A stretch of DNA of 64,000 bases from Hwangdonia seohaensis (GCF_031932625.1 NZ_JAVSCK010000004.1:1-64000); one strand, 5' to 3'. Numbered from the stretch's first letter, positions 52,714-61,698 are shown. Notes: generated by a model not told the origin, from the sequence alone. Numbers and translations are program-made.

Positions 52714-54702
52714 ATGAGCAGCAAAAAAGAATTCGAAAGCATTGCATTTGATTTACCGAAGAATCAATCAAATGTCATTAAAGTTATTGGCGTTGGCGGT
52801 GGCGGCAGCAATGCCATTAACCACATGTTCCAACAAGGTATTAAAGGCGTCGATTTTTACGTTTGTAATACCGATGCACAAGCCCTTCACAACAGTGGTG
52901 TTCCCAACAAAATCCAATTAGGCGTTAATTTAACCGAAGGATTGGGAGCGGGCGCGAACCCGGATATTGGCGAGCAATCGGCAGTTGAGAGTTTTGACGA
53001 TATTTCAACCATGCTCGACACCAACACAAAAATGGTGTTTATAACGGCCGGAATGGGCGGAGGTACCGGAACCGGTGCGGCACCAATTATTGCTAAAATG
53101 GCAAAAGATTTGGATATATTAACCGTTGGTATTGTAACCATGCCTTTTGCTTTTGAAGGTAAAATGCGTATCGAGCAATCTCAAAAAGGTATTGAAAAAT
53201 TACGGGATGTTGTCGATTCTTTAATCGTAATAAACAATAACAAACTTCGCGAGGTTTATGGAAACCTTGGCTTTAAAGCTGGTTTTTCAAAGGCCGACGA
53301 AGTGCTATCTACTGCTGCTCGTGGTATAGCTGAGGTTATTACGCATCACTACACACAAAACATCGATTTACGCGATGCCAAAACCGTTTTAAGCAATAGC
53401 GGAACGGCCATTATGGGGTCTGCCTTGGCATCCGGTCAAAACCGTGCGCAAGATGCTATTCGCAAAGCATTGGATTCACCATTATTAAACGATAATAAAA
53501 TTACGGGCGCTAAAAATGTGTTGCTTTTAATTGTTTCCGGATCGCACGAAATTACCATTGACGAAATTGGGGAAATTAACGACCATATTCAAACCGAAGC
53601 CGGCCATGGTGCTAACATTATTATGGGTGTAGGCGAAGACGAGGCTTTAGAAGAATCCATTGCGGTTACTATTATTGCAACCGGTTTTAATATTGAACAG
53701 CAAGACGAGATTTCCAATACGGAAACCAAAAAAGTAGTGCACTCTTTAAACGAAGAAGAAGATATTAGCCTTAAAGCTAAAGATCCTGTAATTATTGAAC
53801 CTATTGTTGAATTAGAAGAGAAAAAAGAAACACCGATTGTTAGGCATACTTTAGATTTAGATTTGGATGAAGAACCTGTAAAACCTACAAAAAAAGCGGT
53901 AGTAAAACAGGATATTGTTGACGATTTTTCAAAGGACATCAATTTAATTCCAACTTCAGAAATCATTAAAAATATCGATGTGGTTTATGATGAAGTAAAA
54001 TCCAATCATATTGAAGAAGAGGATTTTATTATCAAGCCTGTAACAAAAATGTCTAGCGATGTTGAAAACATGACCGATGTTGAGGTGATTTCAGATTATA
54101 TCGAAGAAGAACAACAAATCACACTAACTTTCGATTTGCCATTATCTTCAGATGCTGATGAAGACAGCAACAACGATGACGTTGTGTCGCATCAACTAAA
54201 TGAAGAAGCAAAAAACATTCCGGTTAATGATTATGTGGAGCTTATAACCGTAAACGAAACCAACGAAAAAGGTGATATACGTTATGCTTTGGATGATTAT
54301 GTTGAAGTGGAGTCTTCAATAAATAAAAAAGCATCAAAATCCAAGGACGTTGAAGAGGAAATTGACAACGATATTGTTTTTGAGAAAAAAGTTTTGCCTC
54401 AAGAAAATAATGAAGAATCGGCAAGCGAGGAGGTAGACCCATTGAATAGCCCAATTTCGGATTTATTGAAAGAACGCGCAGACGAACGCAGACGGAAGAT
54501 GAAAGAGTTCAACTATAAATTCAATAGCGCTAAAATTGATGATATCGAAAAAACGCCCGCTTATAAACGTCAAGGCGTAAATTTAGAAGAAGCCAAACAC
54601 TCCTCTGAAAACGATATGTCGCGAACCAGTATTGGTTTAGATGATAACGACGATATTCAATTGCGAAATAATAATTCTTTTCTACACGATAATGTAGACT
54701 AA
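52714..54702 (+). CDS. ftsZ: cell division protein FtsZ, with long acidic C-terminal extension
   Basis: FtsZ is the tubulin-like GTPase that forms the division ring. The GTPase core (about 15-320) has GVGGGGSNAINHM, the tubulin signature GMGGGTGTGAAPIIA (about 112-126) and NNNKLREVYG. It is followed by about 340 residues rich in Asp and Glu (for example NEEEDISLKAKDPVIIEPIV), then a basic stretch (KERADERRRKMKEFNYKF) and the end NNSFLHDNVD. The 662-residue total is much longer than the 380-400 usual elsewhere, as is known for Bacteroidota. The canonical C-terminal peptide is not obvious. Confidence 0.96.
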   Translation: MSSKKEFESIAFDLPKNQSNVIKVIGVGGGGSNAINHMFQQGIKGVDFYVCNTDAQALHNSGVPNKIQLGVNLTEGLGAGANPDIGEQSAVESFDDISTMLDTNTKMVFITAGMGGGTGTGAAPIIAKMAKDLDILTVGIVTMPFAFEGKMRIEQSQKGIEKLRDVVDSLIVINNNKLREVYGNLGFKAGFSKADEVLSTAARGIAEVITHHYTQNIDLRDAKTVLSNSGTAIMGSALASGQNRAQDAIRKALDSPLLNDNKITGAKNVLLLIVSGSHEITIDEIGEINDHIQTEAGHGANIIMGVGEDEALEESIAVTIIATGFNIEQQDEISNTETKKVVHSLNEEEDISLKAKDPVIIEPIVELEEKKETPIVRHTLDLDLDEEPVKPTKKAVVKQDIVDDFSKDINLIPTSEIIKNIDVVYDEVKSNHIEEEDFIIKPVTKMSSDVENMTDVEVISDYIEEEQQITLTFDLPLSSDADEDSNNDDVVSHQLNEEAKNIPVNDYVELITVNETNEKGDIRYALDDYVEVESSINKKASKSKDVEEEIDNDIVFEKKVLPQENNEESASEEVDPLNSPISDLLKERADERRRKMKEFNYKFNSAKIDDIEKTPAYKRQGVNLEEAKHSSENDMSRTSIGLDDNDDIQLRNNNSFLHDNVD

Positions 54703-54734
54703 AATTACACACATTGAACTTACTTGTTTATGCG

Positions 54735-54768
54735 CCCGAAAGGTTCCCTCAACTTTTCGGGTTTTTTA
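54735..54768 (+). terminator. terminator after the dcw cluster
   Basis: The stem CCCGAAAGGTT / AACTTTTCGGG (one G-T pair) with loop CCCTC is followed by TTTTTT. It is 32 bases after the ftsZ stop codon. Confidence 0.9.
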
Positions 54769-54917
54769 TTTTATCATTTTTTTTAAAGCGATATAAACTT
54801 AGTTCTTTTATTAATTTGGAAAAGGATTTTTTTTGTTTTATAAATGATTTTTTAACTGAAGACAGTAAACTGAATACTGCATACTTTTTTATATCTTCGC
54901 ATTTCAAATAAAAACCC

Positions 54918-55367
54918 ATGAGTTTACAACACAATGTTATGTCGGCTTTAAAGGCAGCGATGAAAGCTAAAGACCAAACTGCTTTAACTGCGTTGCGCGC
55001 GGTTAAATCTGCTATTTTATTGGCGCAAACCGAAAGTGGTGCCAAGGCAGAATTAACCGAGGAGCAAGAGGTTAAAATACTTCAAAAACAAGTAAAACAG
55101 CGTAGGGACAGTGCTGCGATTTATTTGGAACAAGGGCGCGAAGATTTAGCTGCTCCCGAGTTGGCCGAAGCCGATGTTATTGCTCAGTTTTTACCGGAAG
55201 CTTTAAGCGATGAGGAAATAGAGAAAGTGGTGGTAATGACCATCGATTCAATAGGGGCAGAAGGCATGAAGGATATGGGGAAAGTTATGGGTATAGTTAG
55301 CAAAGAGTTGGCGGGACAAGCCGATGGAAAAACCATTTCTAATATAGTAAGACAAAAATTATCGTAA
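54918..55367 (+). CDS. GatB/YqeY-domain protein
   Basis: A 149-residue soluble helical protein of the YqeY family, related to the C-terminal tail domain of the GatB subunit of tRNA amidotransferase. It begins MSLQHNVMSALKAAMKAKDQ and has TALRAVKSAILLAQTE, VKQRRDSAAIYLEQGREDLA and AQFLPEALSDEEIEKVV, ending with the family phrase GKVMGIVSKELAGQADGKTI. The role of the free form is not established; a tRNA-related role is possible. It lies just upstream of a tRNA-Arg gene. Confidence 0.92.
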   Translation: MSLQHNVMSALKAAMKAKDQTALTALRAVKSAILLAQTESGAKAELTEEQEVKILQKQVKQRRDSAAIYLEQGREDLAAPELAEADVIAQFLPEALSDEEIEKVVVMTIDSIGAEGMKDMGKVMGIVSKELAGQADGKTISNIVRQKLS

Positions 55368-55382
55368 TAGTACAATACAATT

Positions 55383-55456
55383 GGCTGCGTAGTTCAACTG
55401 GATAGAATATCAGATTTCGGCTCTGAGGGTTGGGGGTTCGAATCCCTCCGCGGTCA
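55383..55456 (+). tRNA. tRNA-Arg (TCG)
   Basis: A 74-nt cloverleaf. The acceptor stem GGCTGCG / CGCGGTC contains two G-T pairs, the D-arm stem is GTTC / GAAT, the anticodon stem-loop is TCAGA-TTTCGGC-TCTGA with anticodon TCG, and the T arm is GGGGG-TTCGAAT-CCCTC. The discriminator is A and CCA is not encoded. It would read the CGA codon and others in that box. The several weak pairs are noted, but nothing breaks the fold. Confidence 0.88.
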
Positions 55457-55461
55457 CGAAT

Positions 55462-55523
55462 AAATAGAAAAAGGATAAATAAAACTGAATTTACTCATAG
55501 TTTTATTTATCCTTTTTCTATTT
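55462..55523 (+). terminator. 25-bp perfect inverted repeat after tRNA-Arg
   Basis: Two 25-base arms (55462-55486 and 55499-55523) are exact reverse complements around a 12-base loop. They begin AAATAGAAAAAGG and end CCTTTTTCTATTT. It starts six bases after the tRNA, so a transcription terminator is likely, but the arms are far longer than needed. Confidence 0.6.
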
Positions 55524-55647
55524 TCAAAGCGGAGCTTTTAGGGATGCGCGCAGCGAATACTGTTCGTGGAAACTTAAAGTTTCACTTCATTCTTAATAAA
55601 AAAAAGTAAACCTAAAAGCGTAATTAATCCCTTTGGTGATTACAAAT
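55524..55647. other. intergenic region between tRNA-Arg and symporter gene
   Basis: No gene is seen. GCTTTTAGG (55534-55542) and CCTAAAAGC (55611-55619) are inverted copies about 70 bases apart, so the stretch between them could fold back in RNA. TAATC/GATTA (about 55624-55641) is another small inverted repeat. Confidence 0.35.
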
Positions 55648-55648
55648 A

Positions 55649-55686
55649 AAAAAAGCCCTATAATGAAACTACAGGGCTTTTGGTTT
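55649..55686. terminator. terminator downstream of the symporter gene
   Basis: AAAAGCCCT pairs with AGGGCTTTT, with A's before and T's after, so it can act on both strands. It lies just past the stop codon of the minus-strand symporter gene. Confidence 0.82.
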
Positions 55687-55702
55687 TTTATAATTGTACC
55701 GT

Positions 55703-57352
55703 TTACCAGAATAAGGCGTATAAAACAGTTAGAATTATCATTACTGCAAACGACCCAATGTTAAACAATGGCGAGGTTTTAAACAGTTGCTTCGTAATTG
55801 GTATACCTTTTTCATCATCTGCGCCTTTGTGCTGTACATAACTAAATATCGCTATTACCAACATAGTTAAAAGTAACGTTAATCCCATTTGGTCCATAAA
55901 TGGTACATCCACAAAGAACGGAGATGTTGACCATCCTTTTGGCGCTACTTTAAAGTACATCGCAATCGGAATTGAGGCCAATGCGCCAATAATAGCTGCT
56001 TTGTTTGTGGTTTTCTTCCAAAATAAACCTAATAAGAACACTGCTAAAATACCTGGACTCACTATTCCGGTGTATTCTTGTATAAACTGGAATGCTTGGT
56101 CTAGGTTTCCTAAGAGAGGTGCCACTATACAGGCGATCACCAAAGCGACAAACGCAGAGATTCTTCCCGTATTTACGGTAGCTTTATCGCTTGCGGTCTT
56201 ATTGATGTATTGTTTGTAAATATCCATCGTAAAGATGGTAGATGTAGAGTTTAACATCGAGGCTAAAGAAGATACTATGGCAGCAGCTAGGGCAGCAAAT
56301 GCTAGACCTTTAAGGCCGGTTGGCAAAAATTGCAATAACCAAGGGTAAGCTTTGTCCGCTTGCTCCAATGACGGTAGGTTTCTAGCGGCAACATCACCTA
56401 ATCGTGCCATAATTTCCGGGTCATTAATCATTACATACGCAGCAATTCCAGGAATAACTACAATTAAAGGAATGATTAATTTTAATACCGCGGCAAATAA
56501 AATTCCTTTTTGAGCTTCTTTTAAAGATTTCGCCGCTAATGTTCTTTGAATGATATATTGGTTGAAACCCCAATAGTACAAGTTGGCTACCCACATACCA
56601 CCAACAAGAACGCCAATACCCGGTAGGTTTTTGTATTCCGGATTGGATTTGTCAAGAATCATTTCAAAACGTTCAGGCACTTCTTCAAAAACAGTGGTTA
56701 ATCCCGAAATAAATCCTTCGCCACCCGAAACGGTGTTTAGCGCTAAATAAGTGGTTACCAAACCTCCCAGTACCAAAAAGATAACTTGTATTACATCGGT
56801 CCAAGCCACGGCAGATAAACCTCCGTAAAGCGAATAGGCTGCAGCAAATAATGCTAATCCTATAACACCGTAAATTAATGGTATTCCTAAAATGGTGTTT
56901 AAGGCTAAGGAGCCTAAATATAAAACGGTGGTTAAATTCACAAATACATAAAGTGCAATCCAAAATACAGCGAGAATGGTTTTAAGGTTGGTAGAATAAC
57001 GTTTCTCAACAAATTCCGGAATGGTATAAAGCCCTTTTTCAATAAAAATAGGCAAGAAATATTTACCGACAATTATAAGGGTAATGGCAGCCATCCACTC
57101 GTAAGATGCTATGGCAAGCCCTGATGCAAAACCAGAACCCGACATGCCTATAAATTGTTCAGCTGAAATATTAGCTGCAATTAATGATGCTCCAATAGCC
57201 CACCATGGCAGGGATTTGCTGGCCAAAAAATAATCTTCGGCGTTTTTTTGATGTCCTTTTTTGTCTCTAGAAACCCATAATCCTACGCCCAAAATTAAAA
57301 TGGCGTATGAAATAAAGACCACATAGTCCCAAGTACCAAATCCTGCTGTCAT
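55703..57352 (-). CDS. sodium:solute symporter (SSS family), probable galactose/sugar uptake
   Basis: A 549-residue inner-membrane protein with about 14 helices, like SGLT/vSGLT. Typical phrases are FLASKSLPWWAIGASLIAAN (about 43-62), ISAEQFIGMSGSGFA, GGLSAVAWTDVIQVIFLVLG, YYWGFNQYIIQRTLAAKS and LASMLNSTSTIFTMDIYKQY. It imports a solute with sodium. It diverges from gntR-galM-galK-galT across a 141-base gap, so galactose or a galactoside is a sensible guess for the substrate. Confidence 0.9.
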   Translation of the reverse strand: MTAGFGTWDYVVFISYAILILGVGLWVSRDKKGHQKNAEDYFLASKSLPWWAIGASLIAANISAEQFIGMSGSGFASGLAIASYEWMAAITLIIVGKYFLPIFIEKGLYTIPEFVEKRYSTNLKTILAVFWIALYVFVNLTTVLYLGSLALNTILGIPLIYGVIGLALFAAAYSLYGGLSAVAWTDVIQVIFLVLGGLVTTYLALNTVSGGEGFISGLTTVFEEVPERFEMILDKSNPEYKNLPGIGVLVGGMWVANLYYWGFNQYIIQRTLAAKSLKEAQKGILFAAVLKLIIPLIVVIPGIAAYVMINDPEIMARLGDVAARNLPSLEQADKAYPWLLQFLPTGLKGLAFAALAAAIVSSLASMLNSTSTIFTMDIYKQYINKTASDKATVNTGRISAFVALVIACIVAPLLGNLDQAFQFIQEYTGIVSPGILAVFLLGLFWKKTTNKAAIIGALASIPIAMYFKVAPKGWSTSPFFVDVPFMDQMGLTLLLTMLVIAIFSYVQHKGADDEKGIPITKQLFKTSPLFNIGSFAVMIILTVLYALFW

Positions 57353-57440
57353 AATGTAATAGTTAGTTTAGTTAGTATTAAAGCATCAAATATAGATATT
57401 TATTTTTAAAGACTTATAGTTTTAAATAAATAAAAAACAA

Positions 57441-57460
57441 CTAGTAGGGTCTAGTAGGTT
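57441..57460. promoter_or_regulatory. candidate operator in the gal divergent promoter region
   Basis: CTAGTAGGGT and CTAGTAGGTT follow head to tail (57441-57460), and ACTAG-TAGGGT-CTAGT also forms an inverted repeat (57440-57455). The site lies 34 bases upstream of the gntR start and 88 bases from the symporter start, so one regulator could control both directions. Confidence 0.45.
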
Positions 57461-57477
57461 TTTATGATTTAAAATGC

Positions 57478-57485
57478 TACCTTTG
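57478..57485 (+). promoter_or_regulatory. candidate -7 box for gntR
   Basis: TACCTTTG matches TAnnTTTG nine bases upstream of the gntR start codon. No -33 TTG at the usual spacing is visible. The CTAGTAGG repeats lie in the -20 to -40 region. Confidence 0.45.
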
Positions 57486-57493
57486 TACTCGAT

Positions 57494-58486
57494 ATGATTT
57501 CAATTCAAGATAAAATAGGCATACCAAAATACAAGCAAATTGTATACTCCATTGAAGAGGCCATTACATCCGGTGTGCTTAAAAAAGGCGATCAGTTGCC
57601 ATCGATTAATAAGGTTAAAGATGCGCATTCGCTTTCTAGAGACACGGTTTTAACGGCTTTTAACGAACTGAAAAACAGAGGAATTGTTCAATCTGTTGTC
57701 GGTAAAGGATACTACGTTTCCAGTGAGGATATCAATGTGAATCAGAAAGTGTTTTTGCTTTTCGATGAGTTAAACTCGTTTAAAGAAGATTTGTACAATT
57801 CGTTTTTAGAAGATTTGGGGGAGAACATCCAGGTAGATATTTTTTTCCATCATTTTAATACGACTATTTTTAGTAAACTGATTCACGACAATATTGGAGC
57901 CTATAATTACTATGTTATTATGCCGGCCAATTTGAACAATACAAATGCGGTTATTCAAAATCTGCCACAGGACAAGGTTTATATTTTAGATCAATTACAT
58001 GATGATTTAAAACCCTATTCTGCCATTTACCAAAATTTTGAAAAAGATATTTTTAATGGCTTAAAAAAGGCATTGCATCTTATTGAAAAATATAAAAAAC
58101 TAATTTTGCTTTTCCCTGAAGATAAGCAGCCGCAAGGTATGCTTAAAGGGTTTAAGTTATTTTGTGAAACCTATCATATTAACTATTCGGTTGTTGATTC
58201 ACTTAAAAACAACACCCCGAAACCTGGTGAACTTTATGTTATTCCGGATGATAAAAACTTGCTTCGAATTATAAAATCATTTAAAAACAACAATTTGATA
58301 TTGGCTCAGGATGTGGGCGTTATTTCGTATAATGATACCTTGCTCAAAGAAATTGTTGCTGATGGTATAACAACCATATCCACCGATTTTAATGCCATGG
58401 GAAAACAATTGGCAAGTATGATACGCAATAAAGAAGTGGGTAAAATTGTAAACCCGAATAACCTTATTTTAAGAAACTCGTTATAA
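57494..58486 (+). CDS. GntR-family regulator with sugar-binding-type C-terminal domain
   Basis: A 330-residue transcription regulator. Residues 1-75 are a GntR winged helix-turn-helix: IPKYKQIVYSIEEAITSGVL, KKGDQLPSINKVKDAHSLSR, then DTVLTAFNELKNRGIVQSVV and GKGYYV. Residues about 85-330 resemble a LacI-type periplasmic-binding fold (YYVIMPANLNN, GVISYNDTLLKEIVADGITT, STDFNAMGKQLASMI). It is first in a run with galM, galK and galT and divergent from the symporter, so it probably senses a sugar and controls galactose use. Confidence 0.88.
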   Translation: MISIQDKIGIPKYKQIVYSIEEAITSGVLKKGDQLPSINKVKDAHSLSRDTVLTAFNELKNRGIVQSVVGKGYYVSSEDINVNQKVFLLFDELNSFKEDLYNSFLEDLGENIQVDIFFHHFNTTIFSKLIHDNIGAYNYYVIMPANLNNTNAVIQNLPQDKVYILDQLHDDLKPYSAIYQNFEKDIFNGLKKALHLIEKYKKLILLFPEDKQPQGMLKGFKLFCETYHINYSVVDSLKNNTPKPGELYVIPDDKNLLRIIKSFKNNNLILAQDVGVISYNDTLLKEIVADGITTISTDFNAMGKQLASMIRNKEVGKIVNPNNLILRNSL

Positions 58487-58506
58487 CCATTAAAACATAA
58501 ATCATA

Positions 58507-59391
58507 GTGTACAGTATTAAACACCATAATGAAACCAATGTGTTGGAATTAAAAAATTCCGATGATTCGTTTTATGCCAAAATACATTTGAATGATGGCG
58601 CAAGTTTGCAAGAATTAATGCTTGACGGCAAATCGATCATAGTAGACTTAAACCCTTTGGTTTATGCCGAAACTTATGCGAGTGCTATTCTATTTCCGTT
58701 TGCAAATCGGATTAAAGATGGCGCTTATATTTTTAATAAAACCCGTTATCAGCTAGACACCAATAATAAATCTGAAAACAATGCGTTACACGGTTTGGTT
58801 TACAACAAAGCCTTTAAAATTATAGCGCACAAAGGCGGCAACGATTCCATTTCGGTTAAATTGGAATATGAGGAAAATGCATTGTCCAAAGGATTTCCGT
58901 TTACCTATACCATACAATTGGAGTATGTTTTTACTAAAGACACCATGAATTTATTGGTTTCGATTAAAAACACAAGTACAGCGTCGTTTCCCTTTACTTT
59001 GGGCTGGCATCCTTATTTTTTAAGTGAAAATTTATACGCCAGTAATTTAGAATTTTCAAGCCATCAAAAATTAAAGTTGGGAGAACGCAATATAACCATG
59101 GGTGTTGAAAACATCGAAGCCATTAAAACTTTTAATATTAAAGATAAAAAACTGGACGATTGTTGGATTTTAGATGATGATACCGTTAAATTCAACACGC
59201 CAACATATCAATTTGTGATTGAATCTTCTGAAGAAAATAATTTTTTACAGGTTTATACACCGCCAAAAGAAAACATTATTGCCATAGAGCCAACAACAGG
59301 TGTGTCGGATAGTTTTAATAACCAAATCGGGCTTAAAGTTTTAAAATCCAACGCGTCTTATCACATAGAATGGCGTTTAAAAATGATATAA
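58507..59391 (+). CDS. galM: aldose 1-epimerase (mutarotase)
   Basis: GalM interconverts the alpha and beta forms of galactose so that galactokinase can use it. The 294-residue protein has a beta-sandwich pattern with FPFANRIKDGAYIFN (about 65-79), NALHGLVYNKAFK (about 94-106, catalytic His), LGWHPYFL (about 163-170, second His) and IAIEPTTGVSDSFN, with the catalytic Glu. The start is GTG 58507 (MYSIKHHNET). It is 20 bases after gntR. Confidence 0.9.
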   Translation: MYSIKHHNETNVLELKNSDDSFYAKIHLNDGASLQELMLDGKSIIVDLNPLVYAETYASAILFPFANRIKDGAYIFNKTRYQLDTNNKSENNALHGLVYNKAFKIIAHKGGNDSISVKLEYEENALSKGFPFTYTIQLEYVFTKDTMNLLVSIKNTSTASFPFTLGWHPYFLSENLYASNLEFSSHQKLKLGERNITMGVENIEAIKTFNIKDKKLDDCWILDDDTVKFNTPTYQFVIESSEENNFLQVYTPPKENIIAIEPTTGVSDSFNNQIGLKVLKSNASYHIEWRLKMI

Positions 59392-59409
59392 TAACTTAAC
59401 ACATAAAAA

Positions 59410-60558
59410 ATGAATGCTGAATTAATTAACGCCGTAAAGACAACATATATTGAAACCTTTAACCAAAACCCTTTGCTTGTTTTTTCTCCTGGGCGAATTA
59501 ACCTAATTGGCGAGCACACCGATTATAACGAAGGTTTTGTTTTTCCTGCCGCAGTAGATAAAGGTATTGCCGCAGCTATTCAAAAAAGCGATTCCGGGCA
59601 TTGTACGGCAATAGCCTTGGATTTGGATAGTACGGTTGAATTTCACTTGGATAAATTAAAACCATCACCCGAGGGCAGTTGGGAAAATTATGTGCTTGGT
59701 GTAGTTGCCGAAATTCAAAAAAAGAATATAGTTGTAGGCAATTTTAATATCGTTTTTAAGGGCGATATTCCTGGAGGTGCCGGTATGTCATCTTCAGCAG
59801 CTCTGGAAAATAGTGTGGTTTTTGGGCTGAACGAACTATTTGATTTAGGGTTGACAAAGCACGATATGATTTTAATTTCACAAAAAGCAGAGCACAATTA
59901 CGTGGGTGTTAAATGTGGGATTATGGACCAATACGCCAGCATGTTTGGGATAGAAAACAACGCGTTGCACTTAGATTGCAGAACGGTTGAATCTAAACCA
60001 TTCGAAATTAATTTCAAGGATCATCAACTTATGCTAATAAACACGAATGTAAAGCATAGTTTGTCTGATAGCGCATATAACGATAGGCGAGCTGCTTGCG
60101 AAAATATTTCTGAATTACTAGGAATAAAAGCACTTCGTGATGCTACCGAAGCCGATTTGGAAAAAATTAAAGATAAAGTGACGCCAGAAAATTATCAAAA
60201 AGCGTTATACGTTATTCAGGAAAATAAAAGAACCATAAAAGCGGCTAAAGCTATTGAAGATAACGACCTTGAAACATTGGGAGCTTTAATCTATCAATCG
60301 CATGAAGGCTTATCAAATCAATATAAAGTGAGTTGTGATGAATTGGATTTTCTTGTTGAACAAGCCAAGAAGAATAAACATGTTTTAGGAGCCAGAATGA
60401 TGGGTGGCGGTTTTGGAGGTTGCACCATTAATTTGGTTGCCAAATCCGAAGCAAAGGCTTTTACCGATGCAGCATCTAAAGCTTACAAAAATAAATTTGG
60501 TAAAGATTGCTCGGTGTATTTTGTGAAATTATCAAACGGCACCCATTTAGTAAAGTAG
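59410..60558 (+). CDS. galK: galactokinase
   Basis: GalK phosphorylates alpha-D-galactose at C1, the second step of the Leloir route. The 382-residue GHMP kinase has the galactokinase signature PGRINLIGEHTDYNEGFVFP (about 27-46), the ATP loop GGAGMSSSAALENSVVFGL (about 120-138), the catalytic Asp region CGIMDQYASMFG and the C-terminal motif RMMGGGFGGCTINLV. Length and motifs are complete. It lies between galM and galT. Confidence 0.96.
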   Translation: MNAELINAVKTTYIETFNQNPLLVFSPGRINLIGEHTDYNEGFVFPAAVDKGIAAAIQKSDSGHCTAIALDLDSTVEFHLDKLKPSPEGSWENYVLGVVAEIQKKNIVVGNFNIVFKGDIPGGAGMSSSAALENSVVFGLNELFDLGLTKHDMILISQKAEHNYVGVKCGIMDQYASMFGIENNALHLDCRTVESKPFEINFKDHQLMLINTNVKHSLSDSAYNDRRAACENISELLGIKALRDATEADLEKIKDKVTPENYQKALYVIQENKRTIKAAKAIEDNDLETLGALIYQSHEGLSNQYKVSCDELDFLVEQAKKNKHVLGARMMGGGFGGCTINLVAKSEAKAFTDAASKAYKNKFGKDCSVYFVKLSNGTHLVK

Positions 60559-60580
60559 TACTTAATTATATCCACTAAAA

Positions 60581-61603
60581 ATGAATACAGATTTACAAGA
60601 TTACTCGCATAAAAGATTCAATATATTAACGGGCGAATGGGTGTTGGTGTCTCCGCATCGCGCCAAACGACCGTGGCAAGGACAAAACGAATCGGTCTCA
60701 AACGAGGTGCGCCCAACACACGACCCTAACTGTTATTTATGCGCCGGAAACACGAGGATTAACGGCGAAGTAAATCCAGATTATAAAGATGTTTTTGTAT
60801 TTACAAACGATTTTGCTGCACTACAATCCAACTCCAAAACGTTTGCTTTAAATAACGGATTGTTTAAAGCCGAAAGCGAAACGGGAATTTGTAAAGTGAT
60901 ATGCTTTAGTCCAGACCACTCTAAAAGTTTGGCCGATATGGGTGTTGATGCCATTAACAAAGTGGTAAAAGTTTGGCAGGAAGAATACCAATTGCTCGGT
61001 GCAAACGAAACCATAAATAATGTCCAAATANNNNNNNNNNNNNNNNNNNNNNNNNNNNNNNNNNNNNNNNNNNNNNNNNNNNNNNNNNNNAGCCAGTCTA
61101 CAATTCCAAACGAAGTTGAAAAGAAAGACAATCAGCAAAAAACCTACTATTCAAAAAATAAAAGCAGCCTTTTAGGCGATTATTTAAAACAGGAATTAGA
61201 AGCCAAAGAACGAATCATTTTTGAAAATGACGATTTTGTAGTGCTAATCCCTTTTTGGGCCATTTGGCCATTTGAAGCTATGATTGCACCAAAAAAACAA
61301 TACAAAGATATTACCCAAATTTCTGAAAAGGAAAGTCTTGCGTATGCCGAAGCTATTTCGGTTTTAACCAAAGTTTACGATGCTTTATTTGCCTGTTCTT
61401 TCCCTTATTCCAGCGGTATCCACCAAGCGCCAACAAACGGTGAAGACAATAACCATTGGCATTGGCACATGAGTTTTTATCCGCCGTTATTAAGAAGTGC
61501 TACCGTAAAAAAGTTTATGGTAGGTTACGAAATGTTTGGTACGCCACAGCGCGACATCACTGCAGAACAAGCGGCACAACGACTACGTGATTTAGTTAAA
61601 TAG
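60581..61603 (+). CDS. galT: galactose-1-phosphate uridylyltransferase, with a sequence gap
   Basis: GalT exchanges UMP between UDP-glucose and galactose-1-phosphate. The 340-residue frame has the N-terminal ILTGEWVLVSPHRAKRPWQG and the zinc-binding CYLCAGNTRINGEVNPDY. Further on are FALLIPFWAIWPFEAM-like VVLIPFWAIWPFEAMIAPKK and NHWHWHMSFYPPLLRS. Sixty N's at 61031-61090 replace about 20 residues between NNVQI and SQSTIPNEV. That is where the family has its active-site HPHGQ segment, and the spacing matches E. coli GalT exactly, so the frame is probably intact and the true gap about 60 bases. Confidence 0.93.
   Translation: MNTDLQDYSHKRFNILTGEWVLVSPHRAKRPWQGQNESVSNEVRPTHDPNCYLCAGNTRINGEVNPDYKDVFVFTNDFAALQSNSKTFALNNGLFKAESETGICKVICFSPDHSKSLADMGVDAINKVVKVWQEEYQLLGANETINNVQIXXXXXXXXXXXXXXXXXXXXSQSTIPNEVEKKDNQQKTYYSKNKSSLLGDYLKQELEAKERIIFENDDFVVLIPFWAIWPFEAMIAPKKQYKDITQISEKESLAYAEAISVLTKVYDALFACSFPYSSGIHQAPTNGEDNNHWHWHMSFYPPLLRSATVKKFMVGYEMFGTPQRDITAEQAAQRLRDLVK
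61031..61090. other. assembly gap of 60 N inside galT
   Basis: Sixty undetermined bases, a multiple of three, keep the reading frame open on both sides. They cover the expected catalytic His segment. Confidence 0.98.
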
Positions 61604-61698
61604 AACTTGGGTTTTTAATTGTAAATTGCCGGAAACTATGTAAAGTAAAGGACAAATAAAATCTGGCAATTTTAACTTTTTAAAAACGTTTATGCTAT

